Below are positions 1 through 5,740 of a stretch of DNA of 5,845 nt, one piece after another. The stretch is from Clostridia bacterium. Lineage in GTDB: Bacteria; Bacillota; Clostridia; Christensenellales; Borkfalkiaceae. A program made the translations under genes and the position numbers. The notes beneath the pieces are model-generated. The model was not told the origin of the DNA. It saw nothing but the letters and a program-made list of their open reading frames with translations, and ran no database searches. The stretch lies in the NCBI GenBank assembly GCA_017501125.1, contig JAFVXN010000066.1:1-5845 (forward strand), written 5' to 3'. Positions within the stretch are counted from its first letter, which is position 1, and each line of letters begins with the position of its first letter.

Positions 1-1497
1 AACGGTTTCCTTTGATTTTACACGGGTTTCAAGGTCAACAAGTGAGCTTTCCACCTCGCTGTTTTCAAAGTCAAGAGCAACTTCTAAATTGGTAGCAGGT
101 TTTTTGTGGGATAATTGAACTAATGTCTCGACGTGTTTGGTCTGGGGGAACATATCGTAGGGGCGGACGGAGACTATCTCGTAATTGCCTTGTGGATTAT
201 CACACTTGATAAGTGCGCCGTCCTTCTCTACCAAACTCCCCGTCAATATCCCTAAATCGCGCGCCAAAGTGGACGGATTGCAACTGATATACGTAATCTT
301 ATCCACGCCGCTGTCTGCAATCGCCCTCAACGCTTCTCTATGTATGCCCGCGCGAGGCGGATCGACGATTAGCCTCGTCTTCTCCCCCTTGGCCTTTTGC
401 AAAACGCCTTGTATCTGCTCCTCGACGAGCCCGCAAATATTTTGCATATTGTCAAGGGCATTTTTCTCTTTCAACGCGTCGGCGCAATCCACCGCCTCGC
501 GAAGGTATTCTATCCCGTAGACCGCCTTCGCCTTTTTGGCGATCATCGCCGTCATCAATCCGCCGCCCGAATAGGCGTCTATCACGACCTCATCACCACT
601 CTCCACGACGGAATCCACCGCCGCCTTATACAGCCTTTCTCGCACCGTCTCGTTGACCTGCAAGAAGGTGGCAGGACCTGCCTCGTAGACGATTCCACCC
701 TCGTTCGCCTCGAAAAAGCCCACCCCGTGTACGAGAGTAAACTTTTCACCGAAGATGACGTTGGTCTCTTTCTCGTTGCGATTGTAATACAGCGTGAACT
801 CGTCCACCGCCTCTTTCAGCGCCCCTATCAGCAAATCCGCCTTCGGCAACGCCTTGCCTCTACCTACGACGGTGACGATAAATTTACCGCCGATTTCTCG
901 CACCACGAGGTGGCGAAGTTCGCCCGTTTTTCTCTCCTCGTCGTAGCCCCTTGCGCCACTCTTTTCGACGTAGCGCATCAACGCCGCGATGATATTTTCC
1001 GCCCAGTCGGGATGAATCTCACACCTCATCAGCGGAATAATCCTATGACTACGCGCCGCGTAAAAACCTACTATCGTACGCCCTTCTTTATCGACGCCGA
1101 TGGGAAGTTGCAACTTGTTGCGGTAGGCGTATTGCCTTTCGCAAGGCACGGTATCTGCCACCGCTACGCTAATCCCGCCGATTTTTTTCAGGCAGTTCTC
1201 CACCTGCGTCCTCTTAAAGGCGAGTTGCGCCTCGTAGGACATATGTTGCAGGTCGCACCCACCGCACCTTAAAAAATGGGGGCACTTGGGCGTGCGACGG
1301 CTGGCGGACGGCGTGATAATCTCCTCTACCTTGCCGTACCCGACGGCGTCTTTGACCTTCAGGACCTTGAAAGAGACCTCCTCTCCCTCTAAACAAGCCG
1401 GCACGAAAAAGGTCTTCCCGTCCTGCCTGATAACGCCTTCACCGTTCGTCCCCAGCGCCACGACGACGCCTTGGACGATCTGATTCTTCTCTGCCAT
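1..1497 (-). CDS. rlmD: 23S rRNA (uracil-C5)-methyltransferase RlmD/RumA, C-terminus cut by window edge
   Basis: This gene encodes a SAM-dependent RNA methyltransferase that makes 5-methyluridine in 23S rRNA (U1939 in the E. coli enzyme). It is read for 499 codons and has no stop inside the window. Visible parts in order are: a TRAM-like N-terminal beta domain (about 5-62); four Fe-S cluster cysteines, C72, C78, C81 and C159; a SAM-binding motif DAYSGGG (307-313) followed by GIE (328-330); VDPPRAG (378-384); the catalytic cysteine C406 in SCNPSTLARD; and the general-base glutamate E457 in QTKHVE. All key residues are present. The E. coli protein ends soon after this last motif, whereas here at least 40 more residues follow and the codon use changes. 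I chose the ATG at 1497 because AGGTG lies 7 nt upstream; the in-frame ATG at 1503 is too close to it. The gene sits 18 nt after the membrane-protein gene, as the last visible member of the operon. RlmCD, which modifies two sites in some Gram-positives, is an alternative name. Confidence 0.93.
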   Translation of the reverse strand, partial: MAEKNQIVQGVVVALGTNGEGVIRQDGKTFFVPACLEGEEVSFKVLKVKDAVGYGKVEEIITPSASRRTPKCPHFLRCGGCDLQHMSYEAQLAFKRTQVENCLKKIGGISVAVADTVPCERQYAYRNKLQLPIGVDKEGRTIVGFYAARSHRIIPLMRCEIHPDWAENIIAALMRYVEKSGARGYDEERKTGELRHLVVREIGGKFIVTVVGRGKALPKADLLIGALKEAVDEFTLYYNRNEKETNVIFGEKFTLVHGVGFFEANEGGIVYEAGPATFLQVNETVRERLYKAAVDSVVESGDEVVIDAYSGGGLMTAMIAKKAKAVYGIEYLREAVDCADALKEKNALDNMQNICGLVEEQIQGVLQKAKGEKTRLIVDPPRAGIHREALRAIADSGVDKITYISCNPSTLARDLGILTGSLVEKDGALIKCDNPQGNYEIVSVRPYDMFPQTKHVETLVQLSHKKPATNLEVALDFENSEVESSLVDLETRVKSKETV

Positions 1498-1515
1498 ATC
1501 CATTCACCTGCGCGG

Positions 1516-2046
1516 TTATTTTTTGAAAATTCTTTTGAGGACCTTGTCCACCTGCTGACGGCACAAAAAATACATTTTGTCGTACAGGAAAAAGACGCCA
1601 GGCCCTAAAATAAAGAGTATGGGGATAAAGTAAGTATCCAAAAAAGCAATCCCCGTCGTCATGTCGAACAACAGCCAAAAGACTAGTAGCATCGCGCCGC
1701 AAAACCACAACGATTTGACGATAAACGCCACCACGCCGTTGATTCTCTTTCGCACCTGCAATTCGTTGAATAAGGGGTGCAAACCGAAAAAGACGATAAA
1801 CGGCAGCAGGCGAAAAAAGAAGGCGAACCCACAAAAAAGAAGGGTAAGTAAGCAACAGGACACGTACGCACAAGCGTAGCCGATATATCCCCCCTTTACC
1901 AGTGGCAGGCACAGGCTAAGCCCCGCCAACAAATACCCCGTAAATAACAATGCCGACGACAATGCCCCCACCGATAAAAAGATGGTCGCCATCGTCGCCG
2001 CCACGCCCGACAGGGCTATCTCATACGCCGTAATCCGATTCTTCAC
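1516..2046 (-). CDS. Small polytopic membrane protein, unknown function, GTG start
   Basis: The 176-residue product is very hydrophobic, with about five predicted membrane segments near residues 8-28, 31-50, 54-88 (possibly two), 105-127 and 137-157. It ends in a basic cytosolic tail (RIFKK). The FGLHPLFNEL stretch at 87-96, followed by a basic turn RKR, lies between helices and resembles a motif I recall from small uncharacterised clostridial membrane proteins. The first segments also loosely resemble ECF-transporter substrate-binding (S) components, but I see no diagnostic motif. The start codon is GTG, 14 nt after the stop of the J-domain-like gene, with only a weak ribosome site (GGGGCAGG). 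This suggests translational coupling to the gene upstream. No enzymatic residues are evident. The position between a J-domain-like gene and rlmD says it is co-transcribed with both; function is unknown. Confidence 0.8.
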   Translation of the reverse strand: MKNRITAYEIALSGVAATMATIFLSVGALSSALLFTGYLLAGLSLCLPLVKGGYIGYACAYVSCCLLTLLFCGFAFFFRLLPFIVFFGLHPLFNELQVRKRINGVVAFIVKSLWFCGAMLLVFWLLFDMTTGIAFLDTYFIPILFILGPGVFFLYDKMYFLCRQQVDKVLKRIFKK

Positions 2047-2060
2047 CGCGTACCTGCCCC

Positions 2061-2687
2061 TTATCTACAACAACAACTGAACAAGCAATCCGCGCACATA
2101 TACGCGTAGCAACAGGAGCAACAGGTGTTGCAGGCACCCTCGCCGCCCATTTGTTCTCCGCCCGTCTGGTGTTCTCTTGCCCCCTCGTGATTATCGTAGG
2201 GGGACGCACCGCCAGCCGATTGTTTTTGATAGTTGTTTTTCTCGCCCAACTTTTGATACGCCTCGCGATACTTGGCGTTGTTGGGGTCAATCTGCATCGC
2301 AATCTCCAACTGCTTTTTGCTCTCGTTGTACCAGTTCTTTTTATAGAAAACGACCGCTTGCAAATAGTGCCACTCCGCACCGCGTTCGTTAAAGGAATCG
2401 AGCAACTCCTGCGCTTTGGCAAGATTGTTCGCGTGCAAACACTTAGACACCTCTTCGATAGCGCTGGCACCGTCTGCGCCCTTCGCGCGCTGTTCTTTAC
2501 GCGCCGCCATCAATTCTTTATACGCGGTCTGTAATTTGGTCATCAGTTTTGCCGCTTGATTGCCAGCCTCACCGTCCAACCACCTGTCTTCTTTACATTT
2601 TTCGAGCATCTCCTCGTAGCGCGCCGTGATTTCCTCGTCCGTCGCACCCTCAGAAAGCCCCAACAAGCGGTAATATTCTTCCATCAT
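2061..2687 (-). CDS. J-domain-like protein without HPD motif, TPR-like middle, cysteine-string C-terminus
   Basis: The product has 208 residues. Residues 3-62 follow the J-domain pattern: EYYRLLGLSEGATDEEI, then a basic helix and a later helix ending in LQTAYKEL. The HPD tripeptide that J-proteins need to stimulate Hsp70 ATPase is replaced by KED (32-34). Residues about 76-150 are helical with at least one good TPR-like repeat (104-137, ending in the typical IDPNNAKY turn). A polar Gly/Gln-rich linker (155-184) leads to a tail with ten cysteines in the last 23 residues, ending CCCR. The start has a strong site (AAGGAG, 6 nt before ATG 2687); a second ATG at 2684 follows directly. The gene starts 25 nt after the DUF5685 gene. 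From memory, clostridial proteins with the same order (J domain, helical repeat, Cys-rich tail) occur next to DUF5685. It may be a scaffold or metal-binding protein rather than a true co-chaperone. Confidence 0.85.
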   Translation of the reverse strand: MMEEYYRLLGLSEGATDEEITARYEEMLEKCKEDRWLDGEAGNQAAKLMTKLQTAYKELMAARKEQRAKGADGASAIEEVSKCLHANNLAKAQELLDSFNERGAEWHYLQAVVFYKKNWYNESKKQLEIAMQIDPNNAKYREAYQKLGEKNNYQKQSAGGASPYDNHEGAREHQTGGEQMGGEGACNTCCSCCYAYMCADCLFSCCCR

Positions 2688-2699
2688 ACTATTCTCCTT

Positions 2700-2713
2700 A
2701 CGCCGTATGGCGT
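2700..2713 (-). other. Small inverted repeat between two operon genes
   Basis: ACGCC-4 nt-GGCGT forms a 5-bp stem. It spans from the last base of the DUF5685 stop codon to just before the AAGGAG site of the J-domain-like gene. There is no following U-tract, so it is not a terminator. It could shape processing or translation of the downstream gene, or be chance. Confidence 0.3.
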
Positions 2714-3573
2714 TATCTCCTTTTTTTCTTGCAATCGCACCCGTCCATAACCCGTTTCGTCTGTGCCGGCAAACCGCGAAGCAAGACGTTGTCCACGAGA
2801 TCTCGGTTAAAAGCGAACTCTATCTTCGACAAATTCTCACGCAAATCGCTAAAAATCGCGTGGAAGGTGAACGCTATCTCCTCTTCGTGCGCCTCGACCA
2901 TCTCTTTGCGACAGCCCTCTCCATAACTCAACAGAAAGGGATTGTACAGCCCCCTTTCCTTGTCCTTGTCGTAATCGTCCAGCGCATCGATAAGATATAT
3001 CCACTTGCCTATCGTATAGAATAAATTATGCGTAGCCTCACTCTTTTTATCCCCGAGCACCTCGTCTGCAATCGCCGCGACCATCTCAGCCGTGTTGTCC
3101 GCCGCGATATCCAGACTCGCAGTCGCCGCCTTTTCCACCTTCTCCTGCGCCTCTAAGCGGACGCGGATAATCTCCTCTAAGGCAGGATACGCTTTCTTTG
3201 CGCGCTTGAATCCCTTTTGAAAGAGGAGCCGTTTGCCTTTGCCCTTGCCCTCGTCCGCGATATCGTCCGTGTACTTATAATAGGCGAGTAGCGTGTTGAC
3301 GGCACCGAGCATCTTCGTCATTTCGTCGACGTTTGCCATCGGCTTACTGCGGATGCGGTGGGTCAGACAATGTCCCTTTTCTATCTTGACGTCCACCCCT
3401 GCGATATTATGCAACAGGACGGACAGGAAAGTGACGTCGTAGGACAGCCCGAATCTCGCCGTCTGACCGCAGACCTCCCCTATCCCCTTGCACAATCCAC
3501 AATACATGGCTTGGTACAAGGTTTGGTCTTTGATATACAAATAGGGTTCATCAGTGCGGACGTATCCAAACAT
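2713..3573 (-). CDS. DUF5685 family protein
   Basis: The 286-residue product starts MFGYVR and carries the features I associate with the DUF5685 family: YCGLC (24-28), GLSYD (42-46) before a hydrophobic stretch, a Cys/His patch GHCLTH (67-72), an Asp-rich DDIADE (103-108) and a second Asp-rich block DALDDYDKD (196-204) followed by RGLYNPF. It looks mostly alpha-helical and soluble, with no signal peptide or clear membrane segment, and it ends with DCKKKRR. The biochemical role of the family is unknown to me. The paired Asp motifs resemble the metal-binding motifs of squalene/phytoene synthases, which is only an inference. It is the first gene of the left operon. ATG 3573 has AGGAG 9 nt upstream and lies 22 nt downstream of the -10 box. 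Whether the cysteines bind metal cannot be told from the sequence. Confidence 0.85.
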   Translation of the reverse strand: MFGYVRTDEPYLYIKDQTLYQAMYCGLCKGIGEVCGQTARFGLSYDVTFLSVLLHNIAGVDVKIEKGHCLTHRIRSKPMANVDEMTKMLGAVNTLLAYYKYTDDIADEGKGKGKRLLFQKGFKRAKKAYPALEEIIRVRLEAQEKVEKAATASLDIAADNTAEMVAAIADEVLGDKKSEATHNLFYTIGKWIYLIDALDDYDKDKERGLYNPFLLSYGEGCRKEMVEAHEEEIAFTFHAIFSDLRENLSKIEFAFNRDLVDNVLLRGLPAQTKRVMDGCDCKKKRR

Positions 3574-3594
3574 TTGCCTTCTCTCCTGCCTATC

Positions 3595-3623
3595 ATTATA
3601 CCACGCCTTAGCGCAAAAGGCAA
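3595..3623 (-). promoter_or_regulatory. Sigma-A type promoter of the DUF5685-rlmD operon
   Basis: On the minus strand, TTGCCT (3618-3623) and a perfect TATAAT (3595-3600) are separated by 17 bp. The -10 box lies 21 bp before the DUF5685 start codon, so the leader is very short. No other good promoter is seen before the next three genes, which supports a single operon. The box sequences differ from those of the S1-gene promoters and lack their shared 32-bp block. Confidence 0.8.
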
Positions 3624-3689
3624 TACGAAAAAAGGAATCCGTCCCATAATTAACCTAATTTTCACAAAAAATCGCTTTTTTAATCTATT

Positions 3690-3724
3690 AAAAAAGGAGT
3701 GGCGGTTTCTTCCGCACTCCTTTT
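3690..3724 (-). terminator. Rho-independent terminator after the second S1-domain gene
   Basis: On the minus strand a stem GGAGTG-CGG pairs with CCG-CACTCC (one bulged base, 6-nt loop), followed at once by six U residues. It lies about 30 nt after the stop codon at 3753. Flanking A and T runs extend the stem, and four T residues on the other side could give weak activity on the plus strand. It insulates the S1 genes from the DUF5685 operon. Confidence 0.85.
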
Positions 3725-3752
3725 ATCGCCCAACGCGCGAGCGATTGCCTAA

Positions 3753-4682
3753 TCAAATTTTTGATATGAGATTAAGGTCGATGGTCTCCTCGCCGAGGGA
3801 GTCTATCTCCGCCTTGACCATGTCACCGACGTTGAGGAACCCTTCCAATTTACTAACGTACGACGGCAGACGGGAGATAGAGATGAACCCTGCCTTGCCC
3901 CCTTCGAGTTCCACGAAAGCGCCAAGGTCCGCACTCACGTGCACGACCTTCCCTTCCACCACGTCGCCCACTTTCAATTCGACCGCCTTCGGTTGCTCTT
4001 GCGCCTCCTGCTTTGGTGTGTTGTTTATGATAATCGTCTGCGTCAGTCCTCCCAGCGCAGACATACCGCCCATACCAAAACTTCTCAAGACTTCTTGCAT
4101 CTGCGACAAAGCGTCCGCATTGATGCCGCCCACCTTTTCCACCGCGCCGAAGGTCTGCGCCTCTAAAAGCAACAAAGTAAAATCATCGAATTTCATCTTC
4201 GCGTACGTTCCTTCACTGCTCCCTGCGGGGTAGAAAGGCGCCAAATCGCCGATGCACTTCGTCAATTCTTCCTCGAAGTCGCGTTTTTTGCGGAGAGTAA
4301 GGAGGACCGTCAGGGCTATCACCGCCGCCCAAAGTACCACACAGATTGCAATCAATGTATAAAACAGCCCCATCAACTCCGTCTTTCCGTCCAAGAAAAT
4401 GGGCATCACGACGGACGCCATAATAGGACAATTGACGATTATCGCGACGGGAACACCGACGGCAAGCACAATCGTGCGGAGCCTATCCGTCTTCTTTGCC
4501 TTCCTTTTTACCTTTTCGTTGGATTCTTGGATTTGTTCCTTACGGGAGGCGAGCACTTGCCCCACCTTCATTGCTTTTCCGTCTTTATCCGTCAGCGTCG
4601 TCTCTGCGTCGGGATTCGCTAAAATGCGCTTGTGCAACCTATTGATATTAGGCTTTTCCATCATCGTGGGCGCGCCGTCCAT
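3753..4682 (-). CDS. Membrane-anchored S1 RNA-binding domain protein (paralogue B)
   Basis: The product has 309 residues from ATG 4682. The order is: a cytosolic N-terminal region (1-70) with the paralogue-shared motif RILANPDAETT...GKAMKV and many lysines; two membrane segments (about 71-97 and 103-130) ending in RKKR, which places both ends in the cytosol; the shared motif ELTKCIGDLAPFYP (139-152); a Gly/Met-rich linker (about 200-235); and an S1 OB-fold domain (236-308) with VGDVVEGKVV, LGAFVEL, GFISISRL, VGDMVKAEI and a final TIDLNL strand. S1 domains usually bind single-stranded RNA, so this may hold an RNA-binding domain at the membrane. I reject longer starts because the reading frame upstream passes through the promoter; ATG 4682 has AAGGAGGG 5 nt before it. 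It has its own promoter and terminator. Molecular role unknown. Confidence 0.85.
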   Translation of the reverse strand: MDGAPTMMEKPNINRLHKRILANPDAETTLTDKDGKAMKVGQVLASRKEQIQESNEKVKRKAKKTDRLRTIVLAVGVPVAIIVNCPIMASVVMPIFLDGKTELMGLFYTLIAICVVLWAAVIALTVLLTLRKKRDFEEELTKCIGDLAPFYPAGSSEGTYAKMKFDDFTLLLLEAQTFGAVEKVGGINADALSQMQEVLRSFGMGGMSALGGLTQTIIINNTPKQEAQEQPKAVELKVGDVVEGKVVHVSADLGAFVELEGGKAGFISISRLPSYVSKLEGFLNVGDMVKAEIDSLGEETIDLNLISKI

Positions 4683-4689
4683 AAATTCC

Positions 4690-4721
4690 CTCCTTGGTGA
4701 ATAACTAAAATTATTATACCC
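4690..4721 (-). repeat. 32-bp leader repeat, copy B (-10 box to Shine-Dalgarno)
   Basis: This block is identical over 32 bases to 5593-5624. On the minus strand it runs from just before the -10 box, through the probable transcription start, to the AAGGAG site. Inside is the interrupted inverted repeat AATAA-6 nt-TTATT (4700-4715), which overlaps the -10 box and probable +1 and is therefore placed where a repressor operator would be. Confidence 0.85.
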
Positions 4722-4742
4722 TCCTCCCCGACGTTTTGTCAA
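4713..4742 (-). promoter_or_regulatory. Sigma-A promoter of S1 paralogue B
   Basis: Consensus TTGACA (4737-4742) and consensus TATAAT (4713-4718) are 18 bp apart on the minus strand. The spacer is purine-rich (GGGGAGGAGGG next to the -10 box). Transcription should start near 4706, giving a leader of about 25 nt before ATG 4682. Confidence 0.88.
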
Positions 4743-4788
4743 GTCTTTTTGTATGCGTTAATCCGCAAGGCTGTTTTTTGCCTTTTCG

Positions 4789-5586
4789 TTATCGTACCCA
4801 TTTAAGGTCAATCGTATCGCCGTTGATTGCGACGACCTCGACCTTCACCTTCGTCCCTACGGGGAAACCCGTCGCGCTCATCAGCCCCTCACGACCTGCA
4901 ACCTCTACGTAAGTGCCAAGTCCTTCCGCCGCGTAAACGACCGTGCCTTCCACGACGTCTCCTTTCTTGAGAGTAGACGTCCCCGTATAATCGGCGCCCT
5001 CTCGTACCGTCGACTGTGCCTTTGCCGTCGGCAACTGTGCTTTTGCCGCCGCCGCGTTCTTTGCATTCTCCGCGACCGCCAAAAGCCTTTCAATCTTTAT
5101 ATTTTTCGCCTGATTTATACTGATAATCGGGCTATCCTCGGAATAACAAGGCACTAAATCGCCGATACACGCGGTTAATTCCGCGTTGACAGCCGACGAT
5201 CCTAAATAGGTAAAAATCACAGTAGGAATTAGCGTCACGCCGAATACGATCGCCGCCATTATCATAGTGTAAAAGCTAGACCACAGATACACACCACCGA
5301 AAAGGTAAGACACACCCCAAACGCATAAAAAAATCAAAGCCACAAGCAAGGAAATTCCGCAAGTGGTGGTAATCGGTTTCTCAATCTTTCCCATGCGCTT
5401 ATCGCGATCCTCTACCTTTTTAGAGGAGGCTTTGATTTTGTCGGCACGCGCCAAGAGAACGTCGTACACCTTCATTTGTTTTCCTTCGTCGTCCGTCTGC
5501 GTAGTAAGTACGTCAGTGTTCGCCAAAATCCGCCCAAATAGTATAGTGGCATTAGTCGTAGATATTGTTTTTACGTCGTTTCCCAT
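4789..5586 (-). CDS. Membrane-anchored S1-like protein (paralogue A), shortened S1 domain
   Basis: The 265-residue product matches its downstream neighbour in order: an N-terminal region (1-72) with GRILANTDVLTTQTDDEGK and MKV; two membrane segments (about 73-97 and 103-129); ELTACIGDLVPCY (136-148); then SINQAKNIKIERLLAVAENA, an Ala/Lys-rich linker (about 172-205) and a C-terminal S1-like fold (206-264). The S1 part keeps KKGDVVEGTVV, LGTYVEV, REGLM and the last TIDLKW strand, but the stretch between GLM and the VGTKVKVEV strand is about ten residues shorter than in paralogue B. It may therefore be a reduced or specialised OB fold. ATG 5586 has AAGGAG 6-7 nt upstream and its own consensus promoter. 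The 106-nt gap to the next gene has no convincing terminator, so read-through into paralogue B is possible. Function unknown; RNA binding is inferred from the S1 fold only. Confidence 0.82.
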   Translation of the reverse strand: MGNDVKTISTTNATILFGRILANTDVLTTQTDDEGKQMKVYDVLLARADKIKASSKKVEDRDKRMGKIEKPITTTCGISLLVALIFLCVWGVSYLFGGVYLWSSFYTMIMAAIVFGVTLIPTVIFTYLGSSAVNAELTACIGDLVPCYSEDSPIISINQAKNIKIERLLAVAENAKNAAAAKAQLPTAKAQSTVREGADYTGTSTLKKGDVVEGTVVYAAEGLGTYVEVAGREGLMSATGFPVGTKVKVEVVAINGDTIDLKWVR

Positions 5587-5592
5587 AAGTCT

Positions 5593-5624
5593 CTCCTTGG
5601 TGAATAACTAAAATTATTATACCC
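5593..5624 (-). repeat. 32-bp leader repeat, copy A (-10 box to Shine-Dalgarno)
   Basis: This is identical to 4690-4721 and has the same position relative to its gene, with the inner inverted repeat at 5603-5618. A second shared block, TTTTGTCAAG on the plus strand (5637-5646 and 4734-4743), covers the -35 box. The bases between the two blocks differ but keep the same length. Confidence 0.85.
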
Positions 5625-5645
5625 CCCTCTCTCGCATTTTGTCAA
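5616..5645 (-). promoter_or_regulatory. Sigma-A promoter of S1 paralogue A
   Basis: TTGACA (5640-5645) and TATAAT (5616-5621) on the minus strand are 18 bp apart, the same spacing as for paralogue B. The spacer is again purine-rich (GAGAGAGGGGGG before the -10 box). The predicted start of transcription is near 5609, about 23 nt before the ATG. Confidence 0.88.
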
Positions 5646-5662
5646 GGAAATAAACCGTGCGT

Positions 5663-5689
5663 GCCCGGAAAAAATATATAATATCGGGC
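5663..5689. repeat. Inverted repeat GCCCG/CGGGC around an AT-only loop
   Basis: The arms GCCCG (5663-5667) and CGGGC (5685-5689) flank 17 bases that are almost all A and T. It lies about 18 bp upstream of the -35 box of paralogue A and just after the terminator of the previous gene. It might be a regulator site or chance; copy B has no equivalent because that position lies inside the coding end of paralogue A. Confidence 0.25.
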
Positions 5690-5695
5690 GAGCGC

Positions 5696-5728
5696 AAAAA
5701 AGTAAGGCGACTGAAATTCAGCCGCCTT
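5696..5728 (-). terminator. Rho-independent terminator of the gene at the right edge
   Basis: On the minus strand AAGGCGGCUGA pairs with UCAGUCGCCUU (11 bp, with one G-U pair and a 3-nt loop), followed by AC and six U residues. It begins 12 nt after the stop codon at 5741, which supports the reading of a real gene end there, and separates that gene from the S1 pair. Confidence 0.88.
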
Positions 5729-5740
5729 TGAAATTCGTAT

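Noticed and set aside
397..1272. Long plus-strand open frame of 291 codons
   Set aside because: It lies opposite the clear rlmD gene, whose Fe-S and catalytic motifs are all present on the minus strand. The plus-strand protein is rich in His and Arg with no family features, as expected of an antisense shadow.
3666..3681. Inverted repeat of A6 and T6 with a TCGC loop
   Set aside because: It is made only of A-T pairs and lies in an AT-rich gap beyond a good terminator; chance is the simpler explanation.
3358..4233. Long plus-strand open frame of 291 codons
   Set aside because: It runs across the DUF5685 gene, its promoter, the terminator and the S1 domain of paralogue B, all supported on the minus strand.
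4683..4742. Twenty-codon N-terminal extension of S1 paralogue B from an ATG at 4742
   Set aside because: That ATG overlaps the -35 box and the frame passes through the -10 box, so it would lie upstream of the transcription start. ATG 4682 has a strong ribosome site.
4767..4784. Possible terminator hairpin AAGGC/GCCTT after S1 paralogue A
   Set aside because: The stem is only 5 bp with an 8-nt loop, and no U-tract follows it on the minus strand.
5669..5684. Plus-strand TATAAT in the AT-rich stretch as a divergent promoter
   Set aside because: No convincing -35 box is at the right distance and no plus-strand gene follows.
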